DNA from: Nanobdellati archaeon
Lineage (GTDB): Archaea; B1Sed10-29; JAGVWA01
Assembly: GCA_018304505.1 (NCBI GenBank)
Contig: JAGVWA010000011.1
Location: 1 to 21,158 of the forward strand
DNA length: 21,158 bases
Direction: 5' to 3'
Part shown: positions 8,792-15,128 of the stretch, one piece after another
Layout: each line of letters opens with the position of its first letter
Position numbering within the stretch: position 1 is the stretch's first letter
Notes under the pieces: model-generated
The model's input: the letters and a program-made list of their open reading frames with translations, nothing else
What the model was told of the DNA's origin: nothing
Database searches by the model: none
Made by a program: the position numbers and the translations under genes

Positions 8792-8865
8792 GTTTTGTCA
8801 AAATCCTTTTATACAAACCTTGTGTCTTTGAGACATGACACTTGGGCAGAGTATGAAACGCGGCC
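8792..8865 (+). pseudogene. Duplicate promoter and start of the class III signal peptide gene (possible remnant)
   Basis: The segment TTTGTCAAAATCCTTTTATA recurs as TTTGTCAAAATCCTTATAAA at 9436-9455, and the start ATGAAACGCGGC recurs at 8853 and 9477. A TATA box (8806-8815) is followed 24-26 bp later by an ATG at 8835. That ATG opens a 34-codon frame (MTLGQSMKRGLVPGHA...) ending at 8939, which runs antisense into the toxin gene. It looks like the 5' end of a second copy of the class III signal peptide gene, broken where the toxin-antitoxin cassette lies. A leaderless micropeptide cannot be excluded. Confidence 0.45.
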
Positions 8866-8882
8866 TCGTTCCGGGGCACGCC

Positions 8883-9134
8883 TTAATCGTAGACCCGGGA
8901 TCTTTTGTCCAGTTTCATGACAACGATTTTTTTGCTTGAATAGTCAATCCTATAAAGTGCCCTGTAATTACCTATTCTAACCCTAAAAACCCCGTGCTCA
9001 CCGGTTATTGTGGTGGCATTGTGTGGAACTGGGTTCTCCCCAAGCGCACCCTCAATTTTATTTATTATTCTGCTAGCTGTGTGTTTATCATGCTTGTCTA
9101 GAAATTTTTCTGGCTGTGTCATAAAAAATTTCAA
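8883..9134 (-). CDS. RelE/ParE-family toxin
   Basis: The product is an 83-residue RelE-superfamily protein, in most characterised cases an mRNA interferase acting at the ribosome. The family pattern is clear. A helix pair (PEKFLDKHDKHTASRIINKIEGAL) is followed by the strand core GVFRVRIGNYRALYRIDY, then KKIVVMKLDKRSRVYD with the C-terminal Arg/Tyr. The annotated start is TTG at 9134. An ATG pair at 9135-9140 overlapping the antitoxin stop leads into the typical RelE start MFEIF, but in another frame. Removing one T from the six-T run near 9122-9127 would join the two frames as MFEIFMTQPEKF. The gene may therefore use TTG, or contain a one-base indel. It lies immediately after the antitoxin gene. 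Confidence 0.85.
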   Translation of the reverse strand: MKFFMTQPEKFLDKHDKHTASRIINKIEGALGENPVPHNATTITGEHGVFRVRIGNYRALYRIDYSSKKIVVMKLDKRSRVYD

Positions 9135-9137
9135 ACA

Positions 9138-9335
9138 TCATAGTCCCAATTTCTTTCTCAATTCTTTGCTAGAAAGTAGCGTTCCATCCTTCTGGTTCTT
9201 GTGGCTTTCTTCCAGAAGTTGTTCTTCCTCTTTAGTTAATCGTGTATCTTCTATGTATTCCATTATGTAATTTATGGTCTTCTCCATGTGCACCAATTTC
9301 CCCATAATTTGTTTTTCAAAGGTTGCTTCTGCCAT
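9138..9335 (-). CDS. RelB-like antitoxin
   Basis: This 65-residue acidic/basic helical protein resembles archaeal RelB-type antitoxins. A long N-terminal helix (KLVHMEKTINYIMEYIED) is followed by TRLTKEEEQLLEES and the terminal LSSKELRKKLGL. It would neutralise the RelE-like toxin encoded immediately downstream. It is first in the operon, with a TATA box 25-30 bp before its ATG. No DNA-binding domain is obvious in the short N-terminus, so autoregulation is uncertain. Confidence 0.8.
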   Translation of the reverse strand: MAEATFEKQIMGKLVHMEKTINYIMEYIEDTRLTKEEEQLLEESHKNQKDGTLLSSKELRKKLGL

Positions 9336-9358
9336 TATAATTATTATTTGCTAATTCC

Positions 9359-9370
9359 TGTTTAAATACC
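9359..9370 (-). promoter_or_regulatory. TATA box of the toxin-antitoxin operon
   Basis: On the minus strand GGTATTTAAAC lies about 28 bp before the antitoxin ATG at 9335. Confidence 0.6.
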
Positions 9371-9445
9371 GATCTAAAATTTCTTTAAAAACAACAGCTA
9401 CGGTGATGCAGCCTCCAGACACCGGTTATGCCCGTTTGTCAAAAT

Positions 9446-9455
9446 CCTTATAAAC
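9446..9455 (+). promoter_or_regulatory. TATA box of the class III signal peptide operon
   Basis: CCTTATAAAC is centred about 26 bp before the ATG at 9477. A near copy of this promoter is at 8798-8815. Confidence 0.65.
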
Positions 9456-9476
9456 ACGCCGTGTTTCAGTTGTAAC

Positions 9477-9923
9477 ATGAAACGCGGCGGGCGCGGCCAG
9501 GGTGCATTTGAGTTCATCATGCTGTATTTGTGGGCAATGATCATAGTAGGGGTCATTGGCATAGTGATTTTCGGCAGCGGGCTTTTCGGGCACGGGGTGA
9601 CGCAGGAAGACGTTTCAAAATTCACAACCGTGTTCCCTGACGACTTCGCCTTCTACAACACCGGCACGAACTCCTCGGTTGCGTGGAGACAATCTGGAGA
9701 AACCCGACTTGCAAACATCTCGCTGAACTATTCGGGGCACTGCAACGCAACAACGAGTCTTGGTGAATTGCGTCCTGGCAGATCGATCTTGGACGAGTTT
9801 GACTGCAACACGCAGTGCGACACCGATGAGCCCATTGTTGTGGACATTGACCTTAGTTATACCACGGGCACCGGAAGGCTAATTAATGAATTCGGGGTTA
9901 TTAAGACAAGGTGTAGCGGGTGA
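9477..9923 (+). CDS. Class III signal peptide (type IV pilin/archaellin-like) protein
   Basis: The 148-residue product begins MKRGGRGQGAFEFIMLYLWAMII. This is the archaeal class III signal peptide: a basic Gly-rich leader, a GQ-A-FEF processing region for a prepilin peptidase, then a single long hydrophobic helix (to VGVIGIVIFGSG). The remainder is an extracytoplasmic beta-rich domain with four or five cysteines (e.g. CNATTS, DCNTQCD) and several N-glycosylation sequons (NSS, NIS, NYS, NAT). It is likely a minor pilin or surface subunit assembled by a type IV pilus-like system. It starts an operon with an orphan gene and a methyltransferase. Transcription is probably leaderless from the TATA box at 9446-9455. 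Confidence 0.85.
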   Translation: MKRGGRGQGAFEFIMLYLWAMIIVGVIGIVIFGSGLFGHGVTQEDVSKFTTVFPDDFAFYNTGTNSSVAWRQSGETRLANISLNYSGHCNATTSLGELRPGRSILDEFDCNTQCDTDEPIVVDIDLSYTTGTGRLINEFGVIKTRCSG

Positions 9924-9924
9924 T
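9919..9924 (+). promoter_or_regulatory. Ribosome binding site deciding the start at 9931
   Basis: GGTGAT overlaps the TGA stop of the upstream gene and sits six bases before the ATG at 9931. It selects that ATG over the in-frame ATG at 9886 and implies translational coupling. Confidence 0.6.
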
Positions 9925-9930
9925 CCAAAG

Positions 9931-10290
9931 ATGAATGCTGACGCGATTCCAATAAACCCACCAAAAATTACGACACAAGACAAAATGAGCTATGCGAAAG
10001 AATTCCAGGCCTTCGTCAAAAACGTCAGGGAAAAGCCTGAAGACTACATACACGAAACCGAGGACATTCAAGAAAACGGTACCCATTTCATTGTGTATGA
10101 GCCGCGCAGAAAGGGCCTGCCGACCGTGCATTTCGTACCCAAGGCAGTGTACGATGAATTTGAGGGAAAGCGCGTAAGAACGCTCCAGGAATTCACTGGC
10201 CCAACAGTTAAAATCGACACTGGGGACGGCCGCGAACTACAGGTAAGCTGCTACGGCATCGAGCAATCCATGTTGGCCATCAACTTCTAG
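9931..10290 (+). CDS. Orphan 119-aa cytoplasmic protein
   Basis: I do not recognise this gene. The start at 9931 is chosen from a GGTGAT ribosome binding site six bases upstream. The product has no signal peptide or membrane segment and one cysteine (VSCYG). It starts with a Pro-rich stretch (IPINPPKITTQ), then a helix (SYAKEFQAFVKNVREKPEDY), then alternating beta strands (GTHFIVYEPRR, PTVHFVPKAVYDEF, PTVKIDTGDGRELQVSCYG), suggesting a small alpha/beta or beta-barrel fold. It lies between a pilin-like gene and a methyltransferase on the same strand with little spacing, so the three are probably one transcription unit. Confidence 0.8.
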   Translation: MNADAIPINPPKITTQDKMSYAKEFQAFVKNVREKPEDYIHETEDIQENGTHFIVYEPRRKGLPTVHFVPKAVYDEFEGKRVRTLQEFTGPTVKIDTGDGRELQVSCYGIEQSMLAINF

Positions 10291-10310
10291 CCCCGCGTGA
10301 CTTGATTTTC

Positions 10311-11012
10311 ATGCAATTAAAAGAAACCCTGACGACGATTGATACATACGACAACATTTCTGAGGCAGACCTAGACACTCAGTTTAATCAACCCCTTGAC
10401 TCGTCACATTTGGGAAAATTCATAGACTTGCTGCACGGCAAGCTGATTTTAGACGCGGGGTGCGGCCCCGGCCGCAACTCGAAATATTTCCAAGGACTAG
10501 GCTACGAAGTCACCGGCATCGACGCATCCAAAACCGCGATAGAGTCCGCCAAAAAACGCGTGCCAGGCGTAACGTTCTACAAAATGGATATCCTAAATTT
10601 GGCGTTCAAGTCTCGTCATTTTGACGGCGTCTGGTGCAACGCCACTTTTCTTCACGTGCCAAAAGAGCATGCCCGCGCCGCGTTACAAAGCTTGCGCAAC
10701 GTACTCAAGGAAGGTGGCGTGCTGTTTCTGAGCCTTAAATATGGAAAGAAAAAACCGGGATACGAAACAGAAACGTATGGCCGGCCGCGGTACGAATCAT
10801 ACTACTCAGAAGCTGAAATACAAGACCTGCTGATAAAAAATGGCTTCGAGATCCTAAAAGCAGAAACTGGCACGGAAGCAGAAACGGGCGCAGAGACAAC
10901 CGGCACGGGCACAACCGGCACGGACACAACCGGCACGGACACAACGAACACTGGCCACGTTAACCCAAAACAAAAATGGCTGTACGTCTACGCAAGGCGG
11001 CACACTGAATAA
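10311..11012 (+). CDS. Class I SAM-dependent methyltransferase with a Thr/Gly-rich insert
   Basis: This is a 233-residue Rossmann methyltransferase. Motif I is LDAGCGPGRNSKYF (residues 47-60). The acidic residue after strand 2 is in VTGIDASKTAI. MDILNLAF and FDGVWCNATFLHV form motifs II/III, and VLKEGGVLFLSLKYG is the strand 5/helix region. This resembles COG2226/2227-type small-molecule methyltransferases; the substrate is unknown. Between the last two strands there is a ~31-residue Thr/Gly/Glu low-complexity insert (about 185-215), encoded by a 15-bp DNA tandem repeat. After it the fold resumes with KQKWLYVYARR. The ATG at 10311 is preferred; TTG at 10302 is possible. It is the last gene of the operon. 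Confidence 0.88.
   Translation: MQLKETLTTIDTYDNISEADLDTQFNQPLDSSHLGKFIDLLHGKLILDAGCGPGRNSKYFQGLGYEVTGIDASKTAIESAKKRVPGVTFYKMDILNLAFKSRHFDGVWCNATFLHVPKEHARAALQSLRNVLKEGGVLFLSLKYGKKKPGYETETYGRPRYESYYSEAEIQDLLIKNGFEILKAETGTEAETGAETTGTGTTGTDTTGTDTTNTGHVNPKQKWLYVYARRHTE
10896..10955. repeat. 15-bp in-frame tandem repeat in methyltransferase gene
   Basis: Units are ACAACCGGCACGGGC (10896-10910), ACAACCGGCACGGAC (10911-10925 and 10926-10940), and a degenerate fourth (10941-10955). More degenerate units appear upstream from about 10865. The unit encodes T-T-G-T-G/D. Confidence 0.85.
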
Positions 11013-11024
11013 ATAATCAGTTAA

Positions 11025-11462
11025 TCAATCGTCATTGCGCAGGGCGTCTTTCCCATATTCGTCCTCTAGTGCGCGAATCTGGTCAATGGTATTGTTTACC
11101 ATGTCAACCCTATCATTTCTCACACTTGTTATGGCCTCGATTTGAGCATCTACAATAGCAACGGCGGCATTGCCAGCAACAACATCGGCAACCCTTTCCC
11201 GTACAATTTTACGCGCCATTGCCGTCGCGTGGTCACCCCTTGCACCATCTGTCAAAAGCAGGCTATCGCTGCCTTCAACATCAAGCAAAATCCGCTTGCC
11301 AGGAATGATGTGCGCCTCGTGTATGGGCAAGACTGAGATTTCAATGTATTCCCCCATATCTTTTGCGTCACGGTGTATCTCAGGGTGTTCTACACTAAAC
11401 AGCGCTTTTCGTTTCAGGCCGTCTAGTTGATCTGGATCGTGTATCGTTGTTATGTCCCACAT
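11025..11462 (-). CDS. MWD-family orphan protein 1 (145 aa)
   Basis: I do not recognise this family by name. The product starts MWDITTIHDPDQLDGLKRKA. It then has a central beta-like stretch (AHIIPGKRILLDVEGSDSLLLTDG), a conserved block TDGARGDHATAMARKI and a helical acidic C-terminus. It is soluble, without signal peptide or membrane segment. It is homologous over its length to the next gene: shared MWDI-T--DP--L--L, then LLLTDG--G-HA---AR-I. A TATA box (GTATATAA, 11491-11498) is 29 bp upstream of the ATG, and the promoter-to-start segment is also similar to that of the next gene, so the pair arose by duplication. It converges with the methyltransferase gene, 12 bp apart. Confidence 0.8.
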   Translation of the reverse strand: MWDITTIHDPDQLDGLKRKALFSVEHPEIHRDAKDMGEYIEISVLPIHEAHIIPGKRILLDVEGSDSLLLTDGARGDHATAMARKIVRERVADVVAGNAAVAIVDAQIEAITSVRNDRVDMVNNTIDQIRALEDEYGKDALRNDD

Positions 11463-11490
11463 GCTAATCTTAAGGTTATTGCACCGCGCA

Positions 11491-11500
11491 GTATATAACT
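11491..11500 (-). promoter_or_regulatory. TATA box of MWD gene 1
   Basis: On the minus strand TTATATAC lies 29 bp before the ATG. Spacing and flanking bases (TAACC, then AAGAT, before the ATG) match those of MWD gene 2. Confidence 0.6.
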
Positions 11501-11541
11501 GTTTTGGTTTTCTCGGCTAAATTAAAGCCCGCGGGGATTGT

Positions 11542-12003
11542 TTAATCCTGGTCGTCTTTTTCAAATAAGTCCTCAATGTCATACAAGCTCCGTACACACC
11601 CAACAAACTCATCGGTCCTGTGCACGGCTTCTCTTATTTCTCTCTCCGTTTCGTCGAGCATCTTCCGTTGCTTTTGAATTTCCATAAACTCAAGCGTGCT
11701 GCGCACCTGCTCTTCAAGGGCGCTAGATGCAATTCTCCTGGCGATCTCTGAAGCATGCGCCCCCTCTGGGCCATCTGTCAAAAGCAGGCCGCTTCGTGTG
11801 CTTTCTGAATCATCACCTTGTTCAATCAAAATCCCGTGCGGTAGTAAAACGTGCGCATTTAGAACCGGCCCCTCTTTTGCCCCCAGTTCCGCGTTACCCG
11901 GGGCGATCTCAGAAAGCACCGCTGGGTTATTTGCACTAGCTATTGCTGTTTTTCGCAACCACTCAAGTTTACTTGGGTCGGTTACGGTTCTAATGTCCCA
12001 CAT
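11542..12003 (-). CDS. MWD-family orphan protein 2 (153 aa)
   Basis: This is a paralogue of the downstream gene. It starts MWDIRTVTDPSKLEWLRKTA and shares the block SGLLLTDGPEGAHASEIARRI, followed by a long charged helix (FMEIQKQRKMLDETEREIREA) and an acidic end (DIEDLFEKDDQD). It has no export signal. It has its own TATA box 28 bp upstream (12031-12040), so it is transcribed separately from its neighbours despite the same orientation. The central region GPVLNAHVLLPHGILIEQGD corresponds to the beta-like stretch of the other copy. Function unknown. The conserved LLLTDG and AR-I block is probably the structural core (inference). Confidence 0.8.
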   Translation of the reverse strand: MWDIRTVTDPSKLEWLRKTAIASANNPAVLSEIAPGNAELGAKEGPVLNAHVLLPHGILIEQGDDSESTRSGLLLTDGPEGAHASEIARRIASSALEEQVRSTLEFMEIQKQRKMLDETEREIREAVHRTDEFVGCVRSLYDIEDLFEKDDQD

Positions 12004-12030
12004 CTGATCTTGTGGTTACTGGGTCGTGCG

Positions 12031-12040
12031 GTATATAAAT
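12031..12040 (-). promoter_or_regulatory. TATA box of MWD gene 2
   Basis: On the minus strand ATTTATATAC lies 28 bp before the ATG at 12003. Confidence 0.6.
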
Positions 12041-12081
12041 GTTTGCGCACGGGTTGTATATTTGGATATTAAAATTAGTTA

Positions 12082-12315
12082 TTAGAACACGTCGCCGTCT
12101 TCCCCATATGACTCGCCGTCGTCCGAATCATAATCTGTGTCATCGTCGTCTGGGAAATCGCCATCCAGATCATCATCAGGGAATTCATCGTCAGGATCCC
12201 ACCCCTGGTCTGGGCCTGTGTCAACGTCTGTTTGCTCCAAACGCCTTGCAGCGGCAAACATTTTTTTGGTCTCGTCGGCGCGTGCAGCGTCGTAATGTAA
12301 TTGGATGTCCCACAT
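12082..12315 (-). CDS. MWD-family small protein 3 with Asp-rich tail (77 aa)
   Basis: The start ATG at 12315 gives MWDIQLHYDAARADETKKMF, matching the first four residues of the two neighbouring MWD proteins. After one amphipathic helix (to AAARRLEQTD) the rest is an intrinsically disordered, extremely acidic tail (EFPDDDLDGDFPDDDDTDYD and similar). The LLLTDG block of proteins 1 and 2 is absent, so only the N-terminus is shared. A second ATGTGGG with its own frame occurs 26 bp upstream (12341), a near-duplicate of the start region. A TATA-like CTTTAAAAAG lies near 12350. The tail could bind metal or basic proteins (inference). Confidence 0.65.
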   Translation of the reverse strand: MWDIQLHYDAARADETKKMFAAARRLEQTDVDTGPDQGWDPDDEFPDDDLDGDFPDDDDTDYDSDDGESYGEDGDVF

Positions 12316-12372
12316 AAGATCAACAATCCAATAACCCACATGGTCTTTTTAAAGTTTTCCCTGGTGGCTTCT

Positions 12373-13602
12373 TCAGCGTGCGATCAGCATTCTCCAGAGG
12401 GTTCCCGGGGTTATCGAGATTCGATCGATCGGCGACTCGTTTATGAACGTTCCGGCAAGCATGTCCCTGAATTCCTTGCTCGCATGTATGCGCTTTATGG
12501 CGAAGTTGAGAAGCCACTTGTGCTTTAAGAATCTCTGGAGCCTTGTCGAGTTCTTAAATTCACCCCCAATTTCCTTCAGTAGTTCATCGCGGTACTCGCC
12601 AAGGTTCTGCTTTGAAAAATCGTTATCATAAAAGGCCTTTAGAATCACCTTTGATGCCACACGGGCGCTCAGCATGCCGTTTCCAATACCCTCGCCGCTG
12701 AACGGGTCAATAAGGCCGGCGGCGTCGCCAATTAGCAGTGCCCCATCAAAAACCATCTCCCGCGGCTTGCTTCCAAGTGGCAGGTTCCAGCCAACTATCT
12801 TGCCCTTCTTCTTCGCGTTCTTGAAGCGACCTTTCATCAGCGGGTTTTTTTCAACGATTTCGTCCATCAGCTTAACTAGATTCACGTTCCGTTCTTGGCG
12901 CGCATCAACCAGCATGCCCAAGCCCACATTAGCTTCGTTTTTGTCGCCAGTTGGGAAGATCCAGAAATATCCGGGCATCACTTCGTCGACAAAATGAATT
13001 TCTATGCGATTCGTCATTCCCTCGACGCCATCATAGTACGCGCGCACCGCGATACTCGTGTTTGGGGGATCCATCAACTCCAGCCCTAACTTTTGGGCAA
13101 CGACACTAGTGGCCCCGTCAGCACCAACAACCATGCGAGAAATGAATTCGTGGTCTTGGCCCTTTGCGTCCTTGGCCTTTATTCCAACAACCCTGCTGTT
13201 GTCGAAAATCAAATCCATAACAGCGAGGCCTTCCATTACCGTTGCGTGTTTTTTGGCTTCTTGAAACACCAGGTTGTCGAACATTTGGCGCTTGCACACA
13301 AAACCGAGAAACGTCTCATCTGGTTTTGGGTTGTCGATCTCTGCCGCAATTCCTTTTGGGCTCGAGATGAGTACGCCGTTGATCTTTGCCGCTCCCGTTT
13401 TTGCAACTCGGTCCACCAAATCAAGGTCCTTGAGGATCGCCATGCTTTTTCCCGAGATGGCATCACCACAGGTCTTGTCCCGGGGAAACGTGGCCTTGTC
13501 TATTAAGAGGACGCGCTTGCCCGCCTTTCCCATGTAGATAGCGCAGGCGCTGCCGCTGGGGCCTGCCCCAACAATGATTACGTCAAAATCCGCTTGTTGC
13601 AT
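12373..13602 (-). CDS. Geranylgeranyl reductase family FAD-dependent oxidoreductase
   Basis: This 409-residue flavoprotein is of the geranylgeranyl/digeranylgeranylglycerophospholipid reductase family. In archaea, members saturate the isoprenoid chains of membrane lipids. Motifs are the N-terminal FAD dinucleotide-binding site VIIVGAGPSGSACA (residues 9-22), the family CGDAISGKS near residue 45, a second FAD contact GADGAT, and LIGDAAGLIDPFSGEGIGNG near 290. Some family members act on other isoprenoids or quinones, so the substrate is not certain. The ATG at 13602 is ~28 bp from a TATA box embedded in an array of GATTACA repeats, suggesting regulated expression. It ends 60 bp upstream of the TATA-like element of MWD gene 3 or less. 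Confidence 0.92.
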   Translation of the reverse strand: MQQADFDVIIVGAGPSGSACAIYMGKAGKRVLLIDKATFPRDKTCGDAISGKSMAILKDLDLVDRVAKTGAAKINGVLISSPKGIAAEIDNPKPDETFLGFVCKRQMFDNLVFQEAKKHATVMEGLAVMDLIFDNSRVVGIKAKDAKGQDHEFISRMVVGADGATSVVAQKLGLELMDPPNTSIAVRAYYDGVEGMTNRIEIHFVDEVMPGYFWIFPTGDKNEANVGLGMLVDARQERNVNLVKLMDEIVEKNPLMKGRFKNAKKKGKIVGWNLPLGSKPREMVFDGALLIGDAAGLIDPFSGEGIGNGMLSARVASKVILKAFYDNDFSKQNLGEYRDELLKEIGGEFKNSTRLQRFLKHKWLLNFAIKRIHASKEFRDMLAGTFINESPIDRISITPGTLWRMLIAR

Positions 13603-13623
13603 AAATATCTCCCTTTTCTTGTG

Positions 13624-13725
13624 TTGTTTATAATCCGCTGTAATCTATTGCTTGTAATCTGCTGTAATCTATTGCTTGTAATCCGCTGTAATCTGTTGTT
13701 TATAAGCTTCTGTAATCTATTGCTT
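13624..13725. repeat. GATTACA direct-repeat array upstream of geranylgeranyl reductase
   Basis: Six exact TGTAATC (GATTACA on the gene strand) copies start at 13639, 13653, 13663, 13677, 13687 and 13711. Steps are 14, 10, 14, 10 and 24, i.e. a 24-bp tandem unit holding two heptamers one helical turn apart. A degenerate seventh overlaps the TATA box, and CTGTAATT recurs near 13751. Confidence 0.85.
13626..13636 (-). promoter_or_regulatory. TATA box of geranylgeranyl reductase gene
   Basis: On the minus strand GGATTATAAAC is centred ~28 bp before the ATG at 13602. It is itself a degenerate member of the repeat array behind it. A second copy (CTTATAAAC, 13697-13707) lies about 70 bp further upstream. 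Confidence 0.6.
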
Positions 13726-13796
13726 GTTCCTGCTTAAGCTTTTTACGCCGCGCTGTAATTTAAAGTTTACGCTGGCCGCGCCGTTGTCAGTGCACC

Positions 13797-15113
13797 TCAC
13801 AGGTATTGCTCTGTGTAAAGTGCCGTGGCATAAATAAGAAACTGACTCATGCTGTTGTTTTCGATTGCCTGGTAGTACCTTTCTTTTGAATCTGCTTCGA
13901 AGGTAACTGGAAAATAATCTCTCGAGATGAGCAAATTGAAAATCAATCTAGCTACCCTGCCGTTGCCGTCTTGAAACGGGTGAATCATAACAAACTGCTG
14001 GTGTACAACAGATGCCAAAATAAATGGGTGCAGCGTGTCCTTGTTTTCCCTGTACCACGTCATCAGTGAACGCATTCTTTCTTTTACGTGCACCGGCGGC
14101 GTTGTGGGGTGGTTTCCAACCACGTTGTAGCCCGCCTTGTACTTGCCGGCGCTTTTGCTGATGTTCTTTTCTATAAAATAGTGCAGATCTTTTATCAGCG
14201 CCCCGTCAAAGTCGCTCGCCGACTTTTGCTGCGCCCACTCAAAAGCCTCTGCGGTATTTATCGTTTCATGCAGGTCCTTAGCTTTTGCGTACCTGGGAAA
14301 GGTTCCTGCGGTGATGTACTTGGTGACTTCTGATGCGGTTAGGGGGTTTCCCTCTATCCGATTTGTGTTGTACACGTACCTATATTTCCGCTGCTTTTCC
14401 AACTCGTCCCTCGTTGCTTCTGGCAAGCTCTTCAGATAATACGCATGCTGTTTAGTGATTTCGCCAATTTTGGCCAGTTGTATCATTATTCTCTCATCTG
14501 GGGCATATGCCCTTGCTTTGTCAAGAAAGTAATCCCCTCCTTGCACATAGTGCTCGTCACACGCCTGCTTTATCCCCTTGTCCGATTGTGCCCCCCGCGG
14601 TTTTCTTGCTGCTGTTTTCTCAAGCTTTTCCAAAAATTCTAAGTACTCATCAGCAGTTACCCTTGGCACAATGTTGAAGTAATCCAACAGTGTTCTTGCT
14701 ATCGTTTCGTTGGCCCGTAGGCTTGCCGTCAGCGGCCTCTTTTTCGTTATCAGCGCGATCTTTAACCTGTGCAACTGCCTTGTCTTTCTTATGCCGTTGA
14801 GGCTAGCGTTTTTTGCAATTTCTAAACTCTTGCTGCCGGCCAGCAGTCTGAGGAGCTTTTCTGTTCCCGGCGAAATCAGGAAGAGGTAGTCCTTTGGTGC
14901 TATTTCCCTTAGCAAAATCAGCTTCCTGGCCTTTTCACTTGCTGGGTTTGCTATGTACGTTTTTCCTTTTTTCGTTATCAGGCCATCCGTCCTAAGTGCT
15001 GCTAGCTGAGTGTACAGGTTCGGCAACGCGGTCTGTGTTTTTTCTGCTAGCTCTTGAGCTGTGAGGCCCTCTGGGCGCTTGAACAAATAACTTAGCACTA
15101 TGTACTTCTTCAT
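13797..15113 (-). CDS. Fic-domain protein with N-terminal winged helix
   Basis: The product has 438 residues from the ATG at 15113, which is 28 bp from a TATA element; an in-frame ATG at 15128 would add five residues. The N-terminus is a winged helix (SYLFKRPEGLTAQELAEKTQ...LRTDGLITKKG). The C-terminal Fic domain has the full catalytic motif HPFQDGNGRVAR (378-389), whose His and GNGR make it competent for AMP or similar nucleotide transfer. It also has an inhibitory-helix-like motif TNRIEGN (250-256) of the S/T-x-x-x-E-G/N type placed before the Fic core, implying self-inhibited activity. The wHTH-plus-Fic arrangement and palindromes in its promoter suggest it controls its own transcription (inference). 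Substrate unknown. Confidence 0.9.
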   Translation of the reverse strand: MKKYIVLSYLFKRPEGLTAQELAEKTQTALPNLYTQLAALRTDGLITKKGKTYIANPASEKARKLILLREIAPKDYLFLISPGTEKLLRLLAGSKSLEIAKNASLNGIRKTRQLHRLKIALITKKRPLTASLRANETIARTLLDYFNIVPRVTADEYLEFLEKLEKTAARKPRGAQSDKGIKQACDEHYVQGGDYFLDKARAYAPDERIMIQLAKIGEITKQHAYYLKSLPEATRDELEKQRKYRYVYNTNRIEGNPLTASEVTKYITAGTFPRYAKAKDLHETINTAEAFEWAQQKSASDFDGALIKDLHYFIEKNISKSAGKYKAGYNVVGNHPTTPPVHVKERMRSLMTWYRENKDTLHPFILASVVHQQFVMIHPFQDGNGRVARLIFNLLISRDYFPVTFEADSKERYYQAIENNSMSQFLIYATALYTEQYL

Positions 15114-15128
15114 GCCTGTATTCTGCAT

